From the NCBI GenBank assembly GCA_043809265.1, contig JAZDDY010000101.1:1-9243 (forward strand): a stretch of 9,243 nt of DNA, given 5' to 3'. Under the pieces are notes generated by a model that saw nothing but the letters and a program-made list of their open reading frames with translations, was not told where the DNA came from and made no database searches. Shown piece by piece: positions 1 through 4,922 of this stretch; the first letter of the stretch is position 1; each line of letters opens with the position of its first letter. The DNA is from JAPLVS01 sp043809265 (GTDB taxonomy: Archaea > Iainarchaeota > Iainarchaeia > Iainarchaeales > DTGL01). The position numbers were made by a program, and so were the translations under genes.

Positions 1-1
1 G

Positions 2-358
2 TTAAGGGTTCCGCCTGCATTCGACATTGAAAAAGCAAAAAAACAGTTGAGGGAAATTGCAGGAAAGGCATTGCTGGAAGTCCAACAGGAAATTCCAGCA
101 GTTGTCGCCCAAAAAAACACGGCCCTTACGAGGGCTTTCCTTTCGGCAATCCGTGCACAGGGCGGCATGCCTTCCTTCAAGAAAAAAAGCGGGACAGCCG
201 ACACGAACGTTTTCGCCCAATACTGGAATTGCCCTATGCTCACTTACGGGCCAGGAAATTCACACCTCGACCATTCCGAAAAAGAGCATGTCGAATTCAG
301 CGAAATAAAGAAGGCCTTGCTAGTGCTGGAAGGCGTTCTTTGTGTGCTAATGCGCTGA
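2..358 (+). CDS. lysK: [LysW]-lysine/ornithine hydrolase, M20 metallopeptidase family (3' part only)
   Basis: This is the C-terminal 118 residues of a gene that enters from the left edge; the frame is open from base 2, so the TTG at 47 is not the true start. The protein would cleave ornithine (or lysine) from the glutamate of the carrier protein LysW, the last deprotection step of LysW-dependent arginine/lysine synthesis in the cytoplasm. Visible family marks are KSGTADTNVFA, equivalent to the GTSD segment of M20 enzymes, then MLTYGPGNSHLDHSEKEHVE, where the His of LDH is the usual C-terminal metal ligand, and a closing helix EIKKALLVLEGVL. The nearby argF on the same strand supports the ornithine reading. 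Other M20 members (ArgE, DapE) are possible, but the GPGNS.LDH..EH.E pattern fits LysK best. The N-terminal metal ligands are outside the window. Confidence 0.8.
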   Translation, partial: LRVPPAFDIEKAKKQLREIAGKALLEVQQEIPAVVAQKNTALTRAFLSAIRAQGGMPSFKKKSGTADTNVFAQYWNCPMLTYGPGNSHLDHSEKEHVEFSEIKKALLVLEGVLCVLMR

Positions 359-406
359 CCTTTCTGGAAGCAAAAAAATAAAACCCTGATTGCGCTAATT
401 ATTAGC

Positions 407-745
407 ATGACAGGCCCGAGCAAGCCAAGGAAACCGGCTGGCATAGGCAGCCAAGCCAAAAAGACTGCGGCAAAACCAGGCGTACAGGCCAAAAGGCCGA
501 CTCCTTTGCCCCCAAAGGGAGGACAGGCCAATCCACTGGCAAGGGCCGCAGGCCACGCAAGGGCATTGAAGAAAATGCACAAAGGCATTTACGCTTCAAT
601 TGAAAGAATGCTGGCGCAAAAGCCCAGACTTTCAAATGCAGAGATAGCGAGAAGAATTCTGGCCGAATACCCGGCCCTCAGCCCGAGAACCCGCACATTT
701 GTACATACGCTCTCAGTTCTTGCAATCAGGAAAGGGCTTGCCTGA
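407..745 (+). CDS. Small basic protein with Lys/Pro/Ala-rich N-terminus and helical, possibly winged-helix C-terminus
   Basis: I do not recognise this 112-residue protein. Residues 1-50 are low complexity and strongly basic (Lys, Arg, Pro, Ala, Gly; almost no acidic residues), like the tails of linker histones or ribosomal proteins. Residues 51-112 look ordered: an amphipathic helix around 52-72, then RLSNAEIARRILAEYPALSP (74-93), which reads like a helix-turn-helix (the NAEIARRI phrase resembles DNA-binding helices), and a last helix ending AIRKGLA. No membrane segment or signal peptide is seen. No SD site precedes the ATG at 407; an A-rich stretch with AAAAATAAAA at about 374-383 lies about 26 bases upstream, so a leaderless transcript is plausible. 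It sits between lysK and argF on the same strand. A nucleic-acid-binding role is inference only. Confidence 0.6.
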   Translation: MTGPSKPRKPAGIGSQAKKTAAKPGVQAKRPTPLPPKGGQANPLARAAGHARALKKMHKGIYASIERMLAQKPRLSNAEIARRILAEYPALSPRTRTFVHTLSVLAIRKGLA

Positions 746-772
746 AAACGCTGAAGAATCGAACCAAAACCA

Positions 773-816
773 ATTTATTTGTTTCATTTGTCATATATTG
801 AAAAATCAGGGGGGAG
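773..816 (+). promoter_or_regulatory. argF promoter and Shine-Dalgarno site
   Basis: A TATA-like TTTATTT at 774-780, preceded by an A/C-rich stretch, would place the start of transcription near 803. A run of six G followed by AG (809-816) lies five to six bases before the argF ATG and forms a strong ribosome binding site. A second A/T box, CATATATT at 792-799, is too close to the start codon to allow the SD in the transcript, so the upstream box is preferred. Confidence 0.5.
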
Positions 817-819
817 AGA

Positions 820-1749
820 ATGAAGCACTTGCTTTCGCTGGAAGACGTTTCAAGAGAAGAGGCACTGGAGATAATAAAGCTCGCGGAGGACATCAAAAAA
901 AACCCGAAAAAATATTGCTCGGCGATGAAGGACAAAACCCTGCTAATGATTTTCGAAAAGCCGTCGCTCCGCACAAGGGTTTCATTCGAAACAGGCATGA
1001 CGCAAATGGGCGGCCACGGCATTTACTATGATGTCGCCACCTCGCCCCTCGGAAAAAAGGAAACAATCGAGGACACAGGCAAAGTGGTTTCGCGCTATGT
1101 CGACATAATAATGGCGCGCCTGTTTTCCTTCGAGCAGACAAAAAAGCTCGCGGAAAATTCCAGCATTCCGGTCATCGATGCACTGAGCGATTACTCGCAC
1201 CCCTGCCAGATTTTAGGCGACCTCCTCACAATAAAAGAGCACAAGAAAAAACTTGAAGGCCTCACGCTGACATATGTCGGGGATTCGAAAAACAATGTGA
1301 CTTATTCTTTGATGTACGGCGGACCGCTCGCGGGAATGAATGTGAAAGTAGGCTGCCCTGAAGGCGAGGCATTCACGCCGATTCCGAAAGTGATTGAAAC
1401 AGCGCAAAGGCTTGCAAAAAAAGCAGGCACAAAGGTTTTGGTCACCCACAACCCTATTGAAGCCGTAAAGGATGCCGATGTCGTTTACACAGATTCCTGG
1501 ATGTCCTACCATGTGCCGCAGGAAGAAAAAGAGCAGAGAATCAAAACCCTAATGCCGTTCCAAGTGAACGCTGACCTTATGAAGCACGCAAAGCCGGGCG
1601 CGGTTTTCATGAACTGCCTTCCAGCAATGCGCGGAATGGAACAGACAGCGGAAGTCATCGACGGCAAGCAAAGCATTGTCTTCGACCAGGCAGAAAACAG
1701 ATTGCACATCCAAAAGGCGATAATACTGAGGCTGTTAGGGCTTTTTTAA
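820..1749 (+). CDS. argF: Ornithine carbamoyltransferase (variant substrate loop)
   Basis: This 309-residue protein, the usual length of an anabolic OTCase, transfers the carbamoyl group of carbamoyl phosphate to ornithine, giving citrulline for arginine synthesis. The carbamoyl-phosphate loop SLRTR is at 49-53 (commonly STRTR), MAR at 98-100, HPCQ at 127-130, VGDSKNNV at 153-160 in the second domain, and the C-terminal QAENRLHIQKA at 290-300. Two sites differ from the classic family: the ornithine-binding DxWxSMG motif reads DSWMSYH (225-231), and HCLP reads NCLP (265-268). The Cys, Leu and Pro of the latter are kept. Some bacterial OTCases also vary the Gly of SMG, so OTCase remains the best call, but another transcarbamylase substrate is not excluded. 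The ATG has a strong SD. Its stop lies in a T6 run (1742-1747) that may help termination, and it overlaps convergent taw1 by 15 bases. Confidence 0.88.
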   Translation: MKHLLSLEDVSREEALEIIKLAEDIKKNPKKYCSAMKDKTLLMIFEKPSLRTRVSFETGMTQMGGHGIYYDVATSPLGKKETIEDTGKVVSRYVDIIMARLFSFEQTKKLAENSSIPVIDALSDYSHPCQILGDLLTIKEHKKKLEGLTLTYVGDSKNNVTYSLMYGGPLAGMNVKVGCPEGEAFTPIPKVIETAQRLAKKAGTKVLVTHNPIEAVKDADVVYTDSWMSYHVPQEEKEQRIKTLMPFQVNADLMKHAKPGAVFMNCLPAMRGMEQTAEVIDGKQSIVFDQAENRLHIQKAIILRLLGLF

Positions 1750-2646
1750 CAACACAACCCTCGAATCCTCTCTCTCGTCCTTCACCTTATAGCCCGTGGC
1801 TTTTGCGAGCGCTTTCGCAAACAGCCTGATGTCTTTCATTTCAGGCATGTTTTCGCTCTTAAGGCGCTTGCGTGAGCAGCCAAGGAACATGTATGCCTTG
1901 CATTCTATGAATTTTGGCATTGCTTTTTTTACAAGCGGCGCAAAATCTTCCGGCTTTTCCATGTTCAGCCCCTTGATGAGCGTAAGGCGCAGGACAGTGG
2001 CTGTTTTCATTTTGCGCATCAATTCAAGCGATTCCATTACCTTTTCCCATGCGCCTTCAATCACAGGAAGGCAGAGTTTTTTGTACATTTCTGGATTGGT
2101 GGCGGTCAGGGAAATGTAAAGATTGGTCGGGAGGGGCTTGAGTTTTTTGAGCATTTCTGGAACAGTGCCTGCAGTGACAAGATACACTGATTCAAATCCC
2201 CTTTCAAAGAAACGTTTTATGAGCTGCGGCAGTTTTGGGTACATGCAGGGTTCGCCTGTAAGAGAAATCGCGACCTGCACAGGTTCAACAGCCTGCTCGA
2301 AAAGCTTCAGGCTGGTTTTGTCGTTTCCCTTGAATCCTGTGAGGAGCTTTTTCCTTGCCTCGATGCAGCCTGTGATTATTTTGTCAGGCTCGTCGACAGG
2401 CGCATTCCAGTCCTTCGAGAAAATCGAAGTGTCGCGCCAGCAGTGAAGGCAGCGCTGGTTGCAGGTGAGCGCAGGGCTCATTTCCATGCAGCGCGCTGTG
2501 CTTATGCCGTAAAAGGAGTTCTTGTAGCACGAGCGCCCGCCGCGCAGGCATTCCTTTGTCCAAAGGCAGACCTTTACAGCGGAATGGTTTCCAACGACAC
2601 GGTACTGCGCGCGCTCCATTTTCGCAAGCTTCGATTCCTCAAGCAT
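1735..2646 (-). CDS. taw1: Taw1/TYW1-type radical SAM enzyme, 4-demethylwyosine synthase
   Basis: This 303-residue protein makes the tricyclic 4-demethylwyosine base at G37 of tRNA-Phe from N1-methylguanosine and pyruvate, using S-adenosylmethionine. The radical SAM motif is C62-x3-C66-x2-C69 (LTCNQRCLHCW). A second cysteine set, C27, C40 and C53, with 13-residue steps, matches the second Fe-S cluster site of archaeal Taw1. The N-terminal YRVVGNHSAVKVCLWTK, the CYKNSFYGI block (40-48), SLTGEPCMYP in the SAM-binding core and KGLNM later are all typical. Length fits the archaeal enzyme, which lacks the flavodoxin domain of eukaryotic TYW1. The frame is open upstream to 2823, but that extension would overlap the divergent gene at 2750 and encodes an unlike sequence; ATG 2646 has GGGTGG at about -5 to -11. 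It belongs to wyosine synthesis together with Trm5, not seen here. Confidence 0.93.
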   Translation of the reverse strand: MLEESKLAKMERAQYRVVGNHSAVKVCLWTKECLRGGRSCYKNSFYGISTARCMEMSPALTCNQRCLHCWRDTSIFSKDWNAPVDEPDKIITGCIEARKKLLTGFKGNDKTSLKLFEQAVEPVQVAISLTGEPCMYPKLPQLIKRFFERGFESVYLVTAGTVPEMLKKLKPLPTNLYISLTATNPEMYKKLCLPVIEGAWEKVMESLELMRKMKTATVLRLTLIKGLNMEKPEDFAPLVKKAMPKFIECKAYMFLGCSRKRLKSENMPEMKDIRLFAKALAKATGYKVKDEREDSRVVLLKKP

Positions 2647-2650
2647 TTTT

Positions 2651-2692
2651 TCCCACCCTGCTATTAAAAAGTGAGGCAAAAAGAATAAATAA
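2651..2692 (-). promoter_or_regulatory. taw1 promoter and Shine-Dalgarno site
   Basis: On the minus strand a TATA-like ATTTATTCTT (about 2682-2691) lies roughly 25 bases before a likely transcript start near 2662. CAGGGTGGG at 2651-2659 follows as the ribosome binding site, four bases before ATG 2646. The 103-base spacer is shared with the divergent gene that starts at 2750. Confidence 0.45.
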
Positions 2693-2703
2693 GAGAAACA
2701 GGC

Positions 2704-2742
2704 ATTATATCTGCCGCAAAAGCTTTGGAATTGAAGGGAGGG
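2704..2742 (+). promoter_or_regulatory. Promoter and Shine-Dalgarno site of the 115-residue gene
   Basis: ATTATAT at 2704-2710 is a TATA-like box that would start transcription near 2733. GGGAGGG at 2736-2742 is a strong ribosome binding site seven bases before ATG 2750. It selects this frame over the overlapping +1-frame reading from 2725. Confidence 0.45.
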
Positions 2743-2749
2743 AAAAAAC

Positions 2750-3097
2750 ATGGGCTTGTTTGGAAAACCCCAAGAAGAAAAAATCCCCACTGGATTGGAA
2801 CCTTTTTTTATGGCGTATTGCAAAAACTATGCGAGAGGCGAATACCTGTCCGGCGACAAAAAAAGGGACCTCATAGAAAAACTCGAAGAAACCAAGGCAA
2901 AATCCAAAAACCCAGCCGAGCCAAAGACAAGAGGGAGTCCAACCGCAGAGCAAATCGGAATGCTCCAAAAATGGCTTGAAGACGGGACTTTTGACAAACT
3001 GATGCTGGACATCGTGAACGGCAAAATCCGCTTAAGCCCAATCGCGTCCATGATCCTGAAAAAGTCATTAAAAGAAGGGGAACAAGGAAAGGCTTAA
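2750..3097 (+). CDS. Uncharacterised 115-residue soluble protein
   Basis: I do not recognise a family. The protein is charged and mostly helical, with no signal peptide or membrane segment. Residues 1-14 form a short Gly/Pro/Lys leader; residues 16-50 (EPFFMAYCKNYARGEYLSGD, then a Lys/Glu-rich amphipathic helix) look like one helical unit. Residues 51-65 are a Pro/Lys/Ser linker, and residues 66-108 (AEQIGMLQKWLEDGTFDKLM, then NGKIRLSPIASMILKKSLKE) a second helical unit. The two-unit layout with a disordered linker suggests a small adaptor or binding protein, but this is inference. The SD GGGAGGG and the clean ATG support the start. It is divergent from taw1 and convergent with rubrerythrin, so it is probably transcribed alone. 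Confidence 0.72.
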   Translation: MGLFGKPQEEKIPTGLEPFFMAYCKNYARGEYLSGDKKRDLIEKLEETKAKSKNPAEPKTRGSPTAEQIGMLQKWLEDGTFDKLMLDIVNGKIRLSPIASMILKKSLKEGEQGKA

Positions 3098-3120
3098 ACA
3101 ACCAGTAATCAAAGCTTTGC

Positions 3121-3149
3121 GGAAAAGAAAAAAATGCCGGAAAACCGGC
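3121..3149 (-). terminator. Hairpin plus T-run after rubrerythrin
   Basis: On the minus strand the sequence directly after the rubrerythrin stop is GCCGG-TTTT-CCGGC (3149 down to 3136), a perfect 5-bp GC stem with a 4-base loop. It is followed after one base by seven T (3134-3128) and a second, shorter T run (3126-3123). This has the form of an intrinsic terminator. In archaea the T tract alone usually ends transcription, so the hairpin may instead protect or process the 3' end. Confidence 0.6.
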
Positions 3150-3728
3150 CTAAAAGTTTTCAGCCAGCACTTCATAGAACGATTGCGGGTGCCTGCATGC
3201 AGGGCAGGTATCCGGTGCCTCTGGGCCTTCGTGGACATAGCCGCAATTCGTGCAATGCCATTTCACAACCTTTTCCCTTTCAAAAACCTTGCAGCCCTTT
3301 ATGTTTTCTATGAGTTTCCTGTATCTTGCCTCATGGAATTGCTCGACTTCGCCTATCTGCTTGAAGGATTCGGCTATTTCCTCAAAGCCTTCGGCCCTGG
3401 CGGTTTTTTCGAATTCCGCATAAAGCATTGTCCATTCCATTTTTTCTCCTTCGGCTGCAGCCTCAAGATTGCTTTTCGTGTCATTTATCATTCCCGCAGG
3501 ATATCCCGCTGTGATCTGCACTTCGCCGCCTTCAAGGTATTTAAAGAATATTTTTGCATGCTCTTTCTCGTTTTCAGCTGTCTCCATTAAAATGTTCGCG
3601 ATTTGTTCAAAGCCTTCCTTGCGCGCAGCGCTCGCGAAATAAGTGTACCTGTTCCTTGCCTGCGATTCGCCTGCAAACGCAGCCAAAAGGTTCCTTTCTG
3701 TTTTAGTTCCCTTCAAAGATTTAGCCAT
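3150..3728 (-). CDS. rbr: Rubrerythrin (di-iron peroxidase with C-terminal rubredoxin-like domain)
   Basis: This 192-residue cytoplasmic protein reduces hydrogen peroxide to water with electrons from rubredoxin or NAD(P)H donors, and protects anaerobes and microaerophiles from oxygen. Residues 1-145 form the ferritin-like four-helix bundle: E21 (AGESQARNRY), E54-K-E-H57, E95 and E98 (GEKMEW) and E129-Q-F-H132 are the expected iron ligands. Residues 155-192 form the rubredoxin-like domain with CTNC (159-162) and CPAC (175-178). Length matches classic rubrerythrin. ATG 3728 is preferred over the in-frame GTG at 3743, because the G-rich GGGGGGTGG that would be translated from 3743 looks like the ribosome binding site. 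A TATA box ATATTTAAGG lies upstream and a hairpin follows the stop, so it appears to be a single-gene unit. Confidence 0.95.
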   Translation of the reverse strand: MAKSLKGTKTERNLLAAFAGESQARNRYTYFASAARKEGFEQIANILMETAENEKEHAKIFFKYLEGGEVQITAGYPAGMINDTKSNLEAAAEGEKMEWTMLYAEFEKTARAEGFEEIAESFKQIGEVEQFHEARYRKLIENIKGCKVFEREKVVKWHCTNCGYVHEGPEAPDTCPACRHPQSFYEVLAENF

Positions 3729-3730
3729 TC

Positions 3731-3778
3731 CGCCACCCCCCACTAAATAGAATTGGAATTCAAAACCCTTAAATATGG
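3731..3778 (-). promoter_or_regulatory. Rubrerythrin promoter and Shine-Dalgarno site
   Basis: On the minus strand, CATATTTAAGGG at about 3767-3778 is a good archaeal TATA box. It would start transcription near 3745, giving a short leader that holds GTGGGGGGTGG (3733-3743) a few bases before ATG 3728. I see no clear repressor palindrome. Confidence 0.55.
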
Positions 3779-3788
3779 CACCAATCGC

Positions 3789-4058
3789 CTATTTTCCCTT
3801 GTACCATTTTTCGTATTGCTTGTGGTTCCCGACAAAATGGATTTTCTTGGTTCTGCTTTCTTCGTCCTGAATGAATGCAATCCTGTATTGCCCGACTTCT
3901 TCAACCTGATAGCGCGAGGAACGCAGCCCTCTGGCGCTCAATGGCTGTTCCATCTGGCCAAATTTCTTCAAAATTTTTTTCTGCTCCGAGCTGTCAAATT
4001 TTTTGAAATGCTTGCCCCAATCCGGCTTGAATTCAAGCTTCCAAGGCGCCAAGTCCAA
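3789..4058 (-). CDS. RelE/ParE-superfamily toxin, TTG start
   Basis: This 89-residue basic protein resembles archaeal RelE-like mRNA interferases. It would cleave mRNA on the ribosome unless bound by its antitoxin. The typical order is present: WKLEFKPDWGKHFKKFD (6-22), helix SSEQKKILKKFGQ, then LSARGLRSSRYQVEEVGQYR (40-59), AFIQDEESRTKKIHFVGNHK (61-80) and the closing QYEKWYK. Conserved basic residues R43, R46, R49 and R59 and the tyrosines Y58, Y82 and Y86 are candidate RNA-cleavage residues. The frame is open to 4268, but that part overlaps the antitoxin and reads unlike the family. TTG 4058 follows AGGTGA, which overlaps the antitoxin stop, and suggests translational coupling; a second TTG at 4052 is possible. 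The Gln/Tyr-rich end NHKQYEKWYK is typical. Activity is inferred from family. Confidence 0.85.
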   Translation of the reverse strand: MDLAPWKLEFKPDWGKHFKKFDSSEQKKILKKFGQMEQPLSARGLRSSRYQVEEVGQYRIAFIQDEESRTKKIHFVGNHKQYEKWYKGK

Positions 4059-4062
4059 AAAA

Positions 4063-4311
4063 TCACCTGTACTTTGCAAGGGCTTTTTCCTTGGAAAGAT
4101 AGCGCTGGCCTTTGACCTGCATTTCCTTTTCCTCGGCCGAAAGCTTCCCTGCAACCATTTCCATTTCGATGTCTTTGACAAGCTTGTATTCCCTGTTGAG
4201 GGCAAAAATCCCCATGCGCAGGGCATCTGTTTTCGACCTTGCAAGCCCAAGCCTGACAGCCTTCTCAAGCACCAGTTCTGCTGTCCCCCTAATTGCCACA
4301 GTCGTCCTCAT
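4063..4311 (-). CDS. Ribbon-helix-helix antitoxin of the RelE-like module
   Basis: This 82-residue protein sits directly before the toxin; only four bases separate its stop from the toxin's TTG. Residues 2-8 (RTTVAIR) form the DNA-contacting strand. Residues 10-22 (TAELVLEKAVRLG) and 26-41 (SKTDALRMGIFALNRE) are the two helices of a ribbon-helix-helix dimer fold. The rest (42-82, VKDIEMEMVAGKLSAEEKE and on) is a charged helical tail expected to wrap the toxin. Such antitoxins repress their own operon, more strongly with bound toxin. ATG 4311 is chosen over the in-frame start at 4329 because GGAGGT lies at 4318-4323, six bases upstream. The upstream DNA carries four 11-bp-spaced ATGCAT boxes that fit its fold. 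Confidence 0.82.
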   Translation of the reverse strand: MRTTVAIRGTAELVLEKAVRLGLARSKTDALRMGIFALNREYKLVKDIEMEMVAGKLSAEEKEMQVKGQRYLSKEKALAKYR

Positions 4312-4333
4312 AAAAAAACCTCCAAACACAAAA

Positions 4334-4372
4334 ATGCATTAAAAATGCATCAATTATGCATCAAATATGCTG
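4334..4372 (-). promoter_or_regulatory. Putative operator: four ATGCAT-type boxes at exact 11-bp spacing
   Basis: The palindrome ATGCAT occurs at 4334-4339, 4345-4350 and 4356-4361, and a degenerate ATGCTG at 4367-4372: four boxes in register with 11-base steps, all on one face of the helix. They lie just upstream of the antitoxin SD and cover the predicted transcription start (about 4357). Ribbon-helix-helix dimers bind short palindromic subsites repeated about one helical turn apart, so this is the likely autoregulatory operator of the toxin-antitoxin pair. Confidence 0.72.
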
Positions 4373-4379
4373 CAAAACG

Positions 4380-4387
4380 CTTAAAAA
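4380..4387 (-). promoter_or_regulatory. TATA-like box of the toxin-antitoxin operon
   Basis: TTTTTAAG on the minus strand lies about 25 bases before a likely start near 4357, that is, inside the array of ATGCAT boxes. Bound repressor would then block the initiation site. The box reads as A/T-rich on both strands, so the opposite direction is not excluded. Confidence 0.45.
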
Positions 4388-4442
4388 TCGGCCCGGCGGC
4401 GCAGATTTCTGTATCCCTGGCTAAGAAACAGAATCATAAAAA

Positions 4443-4451
4443 CAATTAAAT
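4443..4451 (+). promoter_or_regulatory. TATA-like box of the small membrane protein gene
   Basis: CAATTAAAT at 4443-4451 would start transcription about 25 bases on, near 4472-4474. This coincides with the second ATG (4474) of the following gene, so a leaderless transcript beginning there is plausible. An A-rich stretch at 4436-4442 could alternatively serve ATG 4459. Confidence 0.35.
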
Positions 4452-4458
4452 ACCCCTA

Positions 4459-4872
4459 ATGCGTTATTCTTGCATGCCTGAAGCGAATGCAATGATGCGG
4501 CTCGCCGAACTGATAATCGCCGGCACGCTTGGCGCTGTCCTGGGCGTCTTCCTTTCCGCAGGCACACCCCTGGATTTCAATTTTTTCATGAAAGTGCTTG
4601 TAGTCGACTGCGTGCTTGCGGTAATATTTTTCATCCTGACAAAGGTCACGGTGCCAAGAGCCGGAGGAAAGGTGCCTGTCCTGGCCAAGCCATACAGGGA
4701 GCGCAGCAATCCAAGGGAAGAACAATACCCTGAAGAACTGCCTCCGGAAGAAGAGCTTTTGCCAGAAGAAGGGCAGGAACCATACCCTGAAGAGGAATGG
4801 GAAGAAGAAAAACCCCCTACAAAAACACCCCAGAAAGGGCGGACCTTCGGCCCAAAGAAAGCCAGAAAATAG
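4459..4872 (+). CDS. Small two-span membrane protein with Glu/Pro-rich cytoplasmic tail
   Basis: I do not recognise this 137-residue protein. After a short N-terminus there are two hydrophobic helices, about 15-34 (LAELIIAGTLGAVLGVFLSA) and 43-62 (FMKVLVVDCVLAVIFFIL), joined by a tight loop. The segment after helix 2 is basic (Lys, Arg at 62-82), so the C-terminal half is expected in the cytoplasm. Residues 87-117 form an acidic, Pro-rich stretch with irregular PEE repeats (half of the residues are Glu), and the last 18 residues are again strongly basic. This charge-segregated tail is probably disordered. No SD precedes ATG 4459; the TATA spacing favours ATG 4474 (132 residues), and 4492 or 4495 are also in frame. 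It is followed after 50 bases by the FAD-dependent dehydrogenase. Function unknown. Confidence 0.66.
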   Translation: MRYSCMPEANAMMRLAELIIAGTLGAVLGVFLSAGTPLDFNFFMKVLVVDCVLAVIFFILTKVTVPRAGGKVPVLAKPYRERSNPREEQYPEELPPEEELLPEEGQEPYPEEEWEEEKPPTKTPQKGRTFGPKKARK

Positions 4873-4884
4873 GCTTTCAGGCAT

Positions 4885-4898
4885 GTTTTTATTTTTTA
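4885..4898 (+). promoter_or_regulatory. Possible promoter of the FAD-dehydrogenase gene
   Basis: A T-rich TTTTTATTTTTTA tract is centred about 28-30 bases before ATG 4923, and no SD site is present, so a leaderless transcript is likely. The same T tract lies just after the stop of the membrane protein gene and could end its transcript. Confidence 0.35.
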
Positions 4899-4922
4899 CC
4901 AGTGAAAGATATTGGGTTTAAA

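Noticed and set aside
1213..1512. Minus-strand open frame inside argF
   Set aside because: The plus strand encodes a full-length OTCase with its motifs in order, so this is a shadow.
2647..2823. 59-residue N-terminal extension of Taw1 up to 2823
   Set aside because: It overlaps the divergent gene starting at 2750, its sequence is unlike Taw1, and a good SD and TATA box favour ATG 2646.
3117..3590. Long plus-strand open frame opposite rubrerythrin
   Set aside because: It is antisense to a clear rubrerythrin, has Phe/Leu-rich composition typical of a shadow frame, and runs through the terminator hairpin.
3729..3743. GTG start for rubrerythrin at 3743
   Set aside because: It would translate the G-rich ribosome binding site as Gly-Gly-Gly-Gly; ATG 3728 fits the SD spacing.
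4059..4268. 70-residue N-terminal extension of the RelE-like toxin
   Set aside because: It overlaps the antitoxin in another frame and does not resemble the toxin family; homology begins at WKLEFKPDW.
4334..4372. Short repeats considered as a CRISPR or iteron origin
   Set aside because: The unit is only 6 bp in an 11-bp period with no spacers of CRISPR size and no replication gene nearby; an RHH operator explains it better.
4003..4449. Plus-strand open frames opposite the toxin-antitoxin pair
   Set aside because: Both minus-strand proteins show family motifs, SD sites and coupling; the plus-strand reading has none.
4797..4922. Upstream extension of the FAD-dehydrogenase
   Set aside because: It overlaps the membrane protein gene and family-like sequence starts at MQKFDVAIIG.
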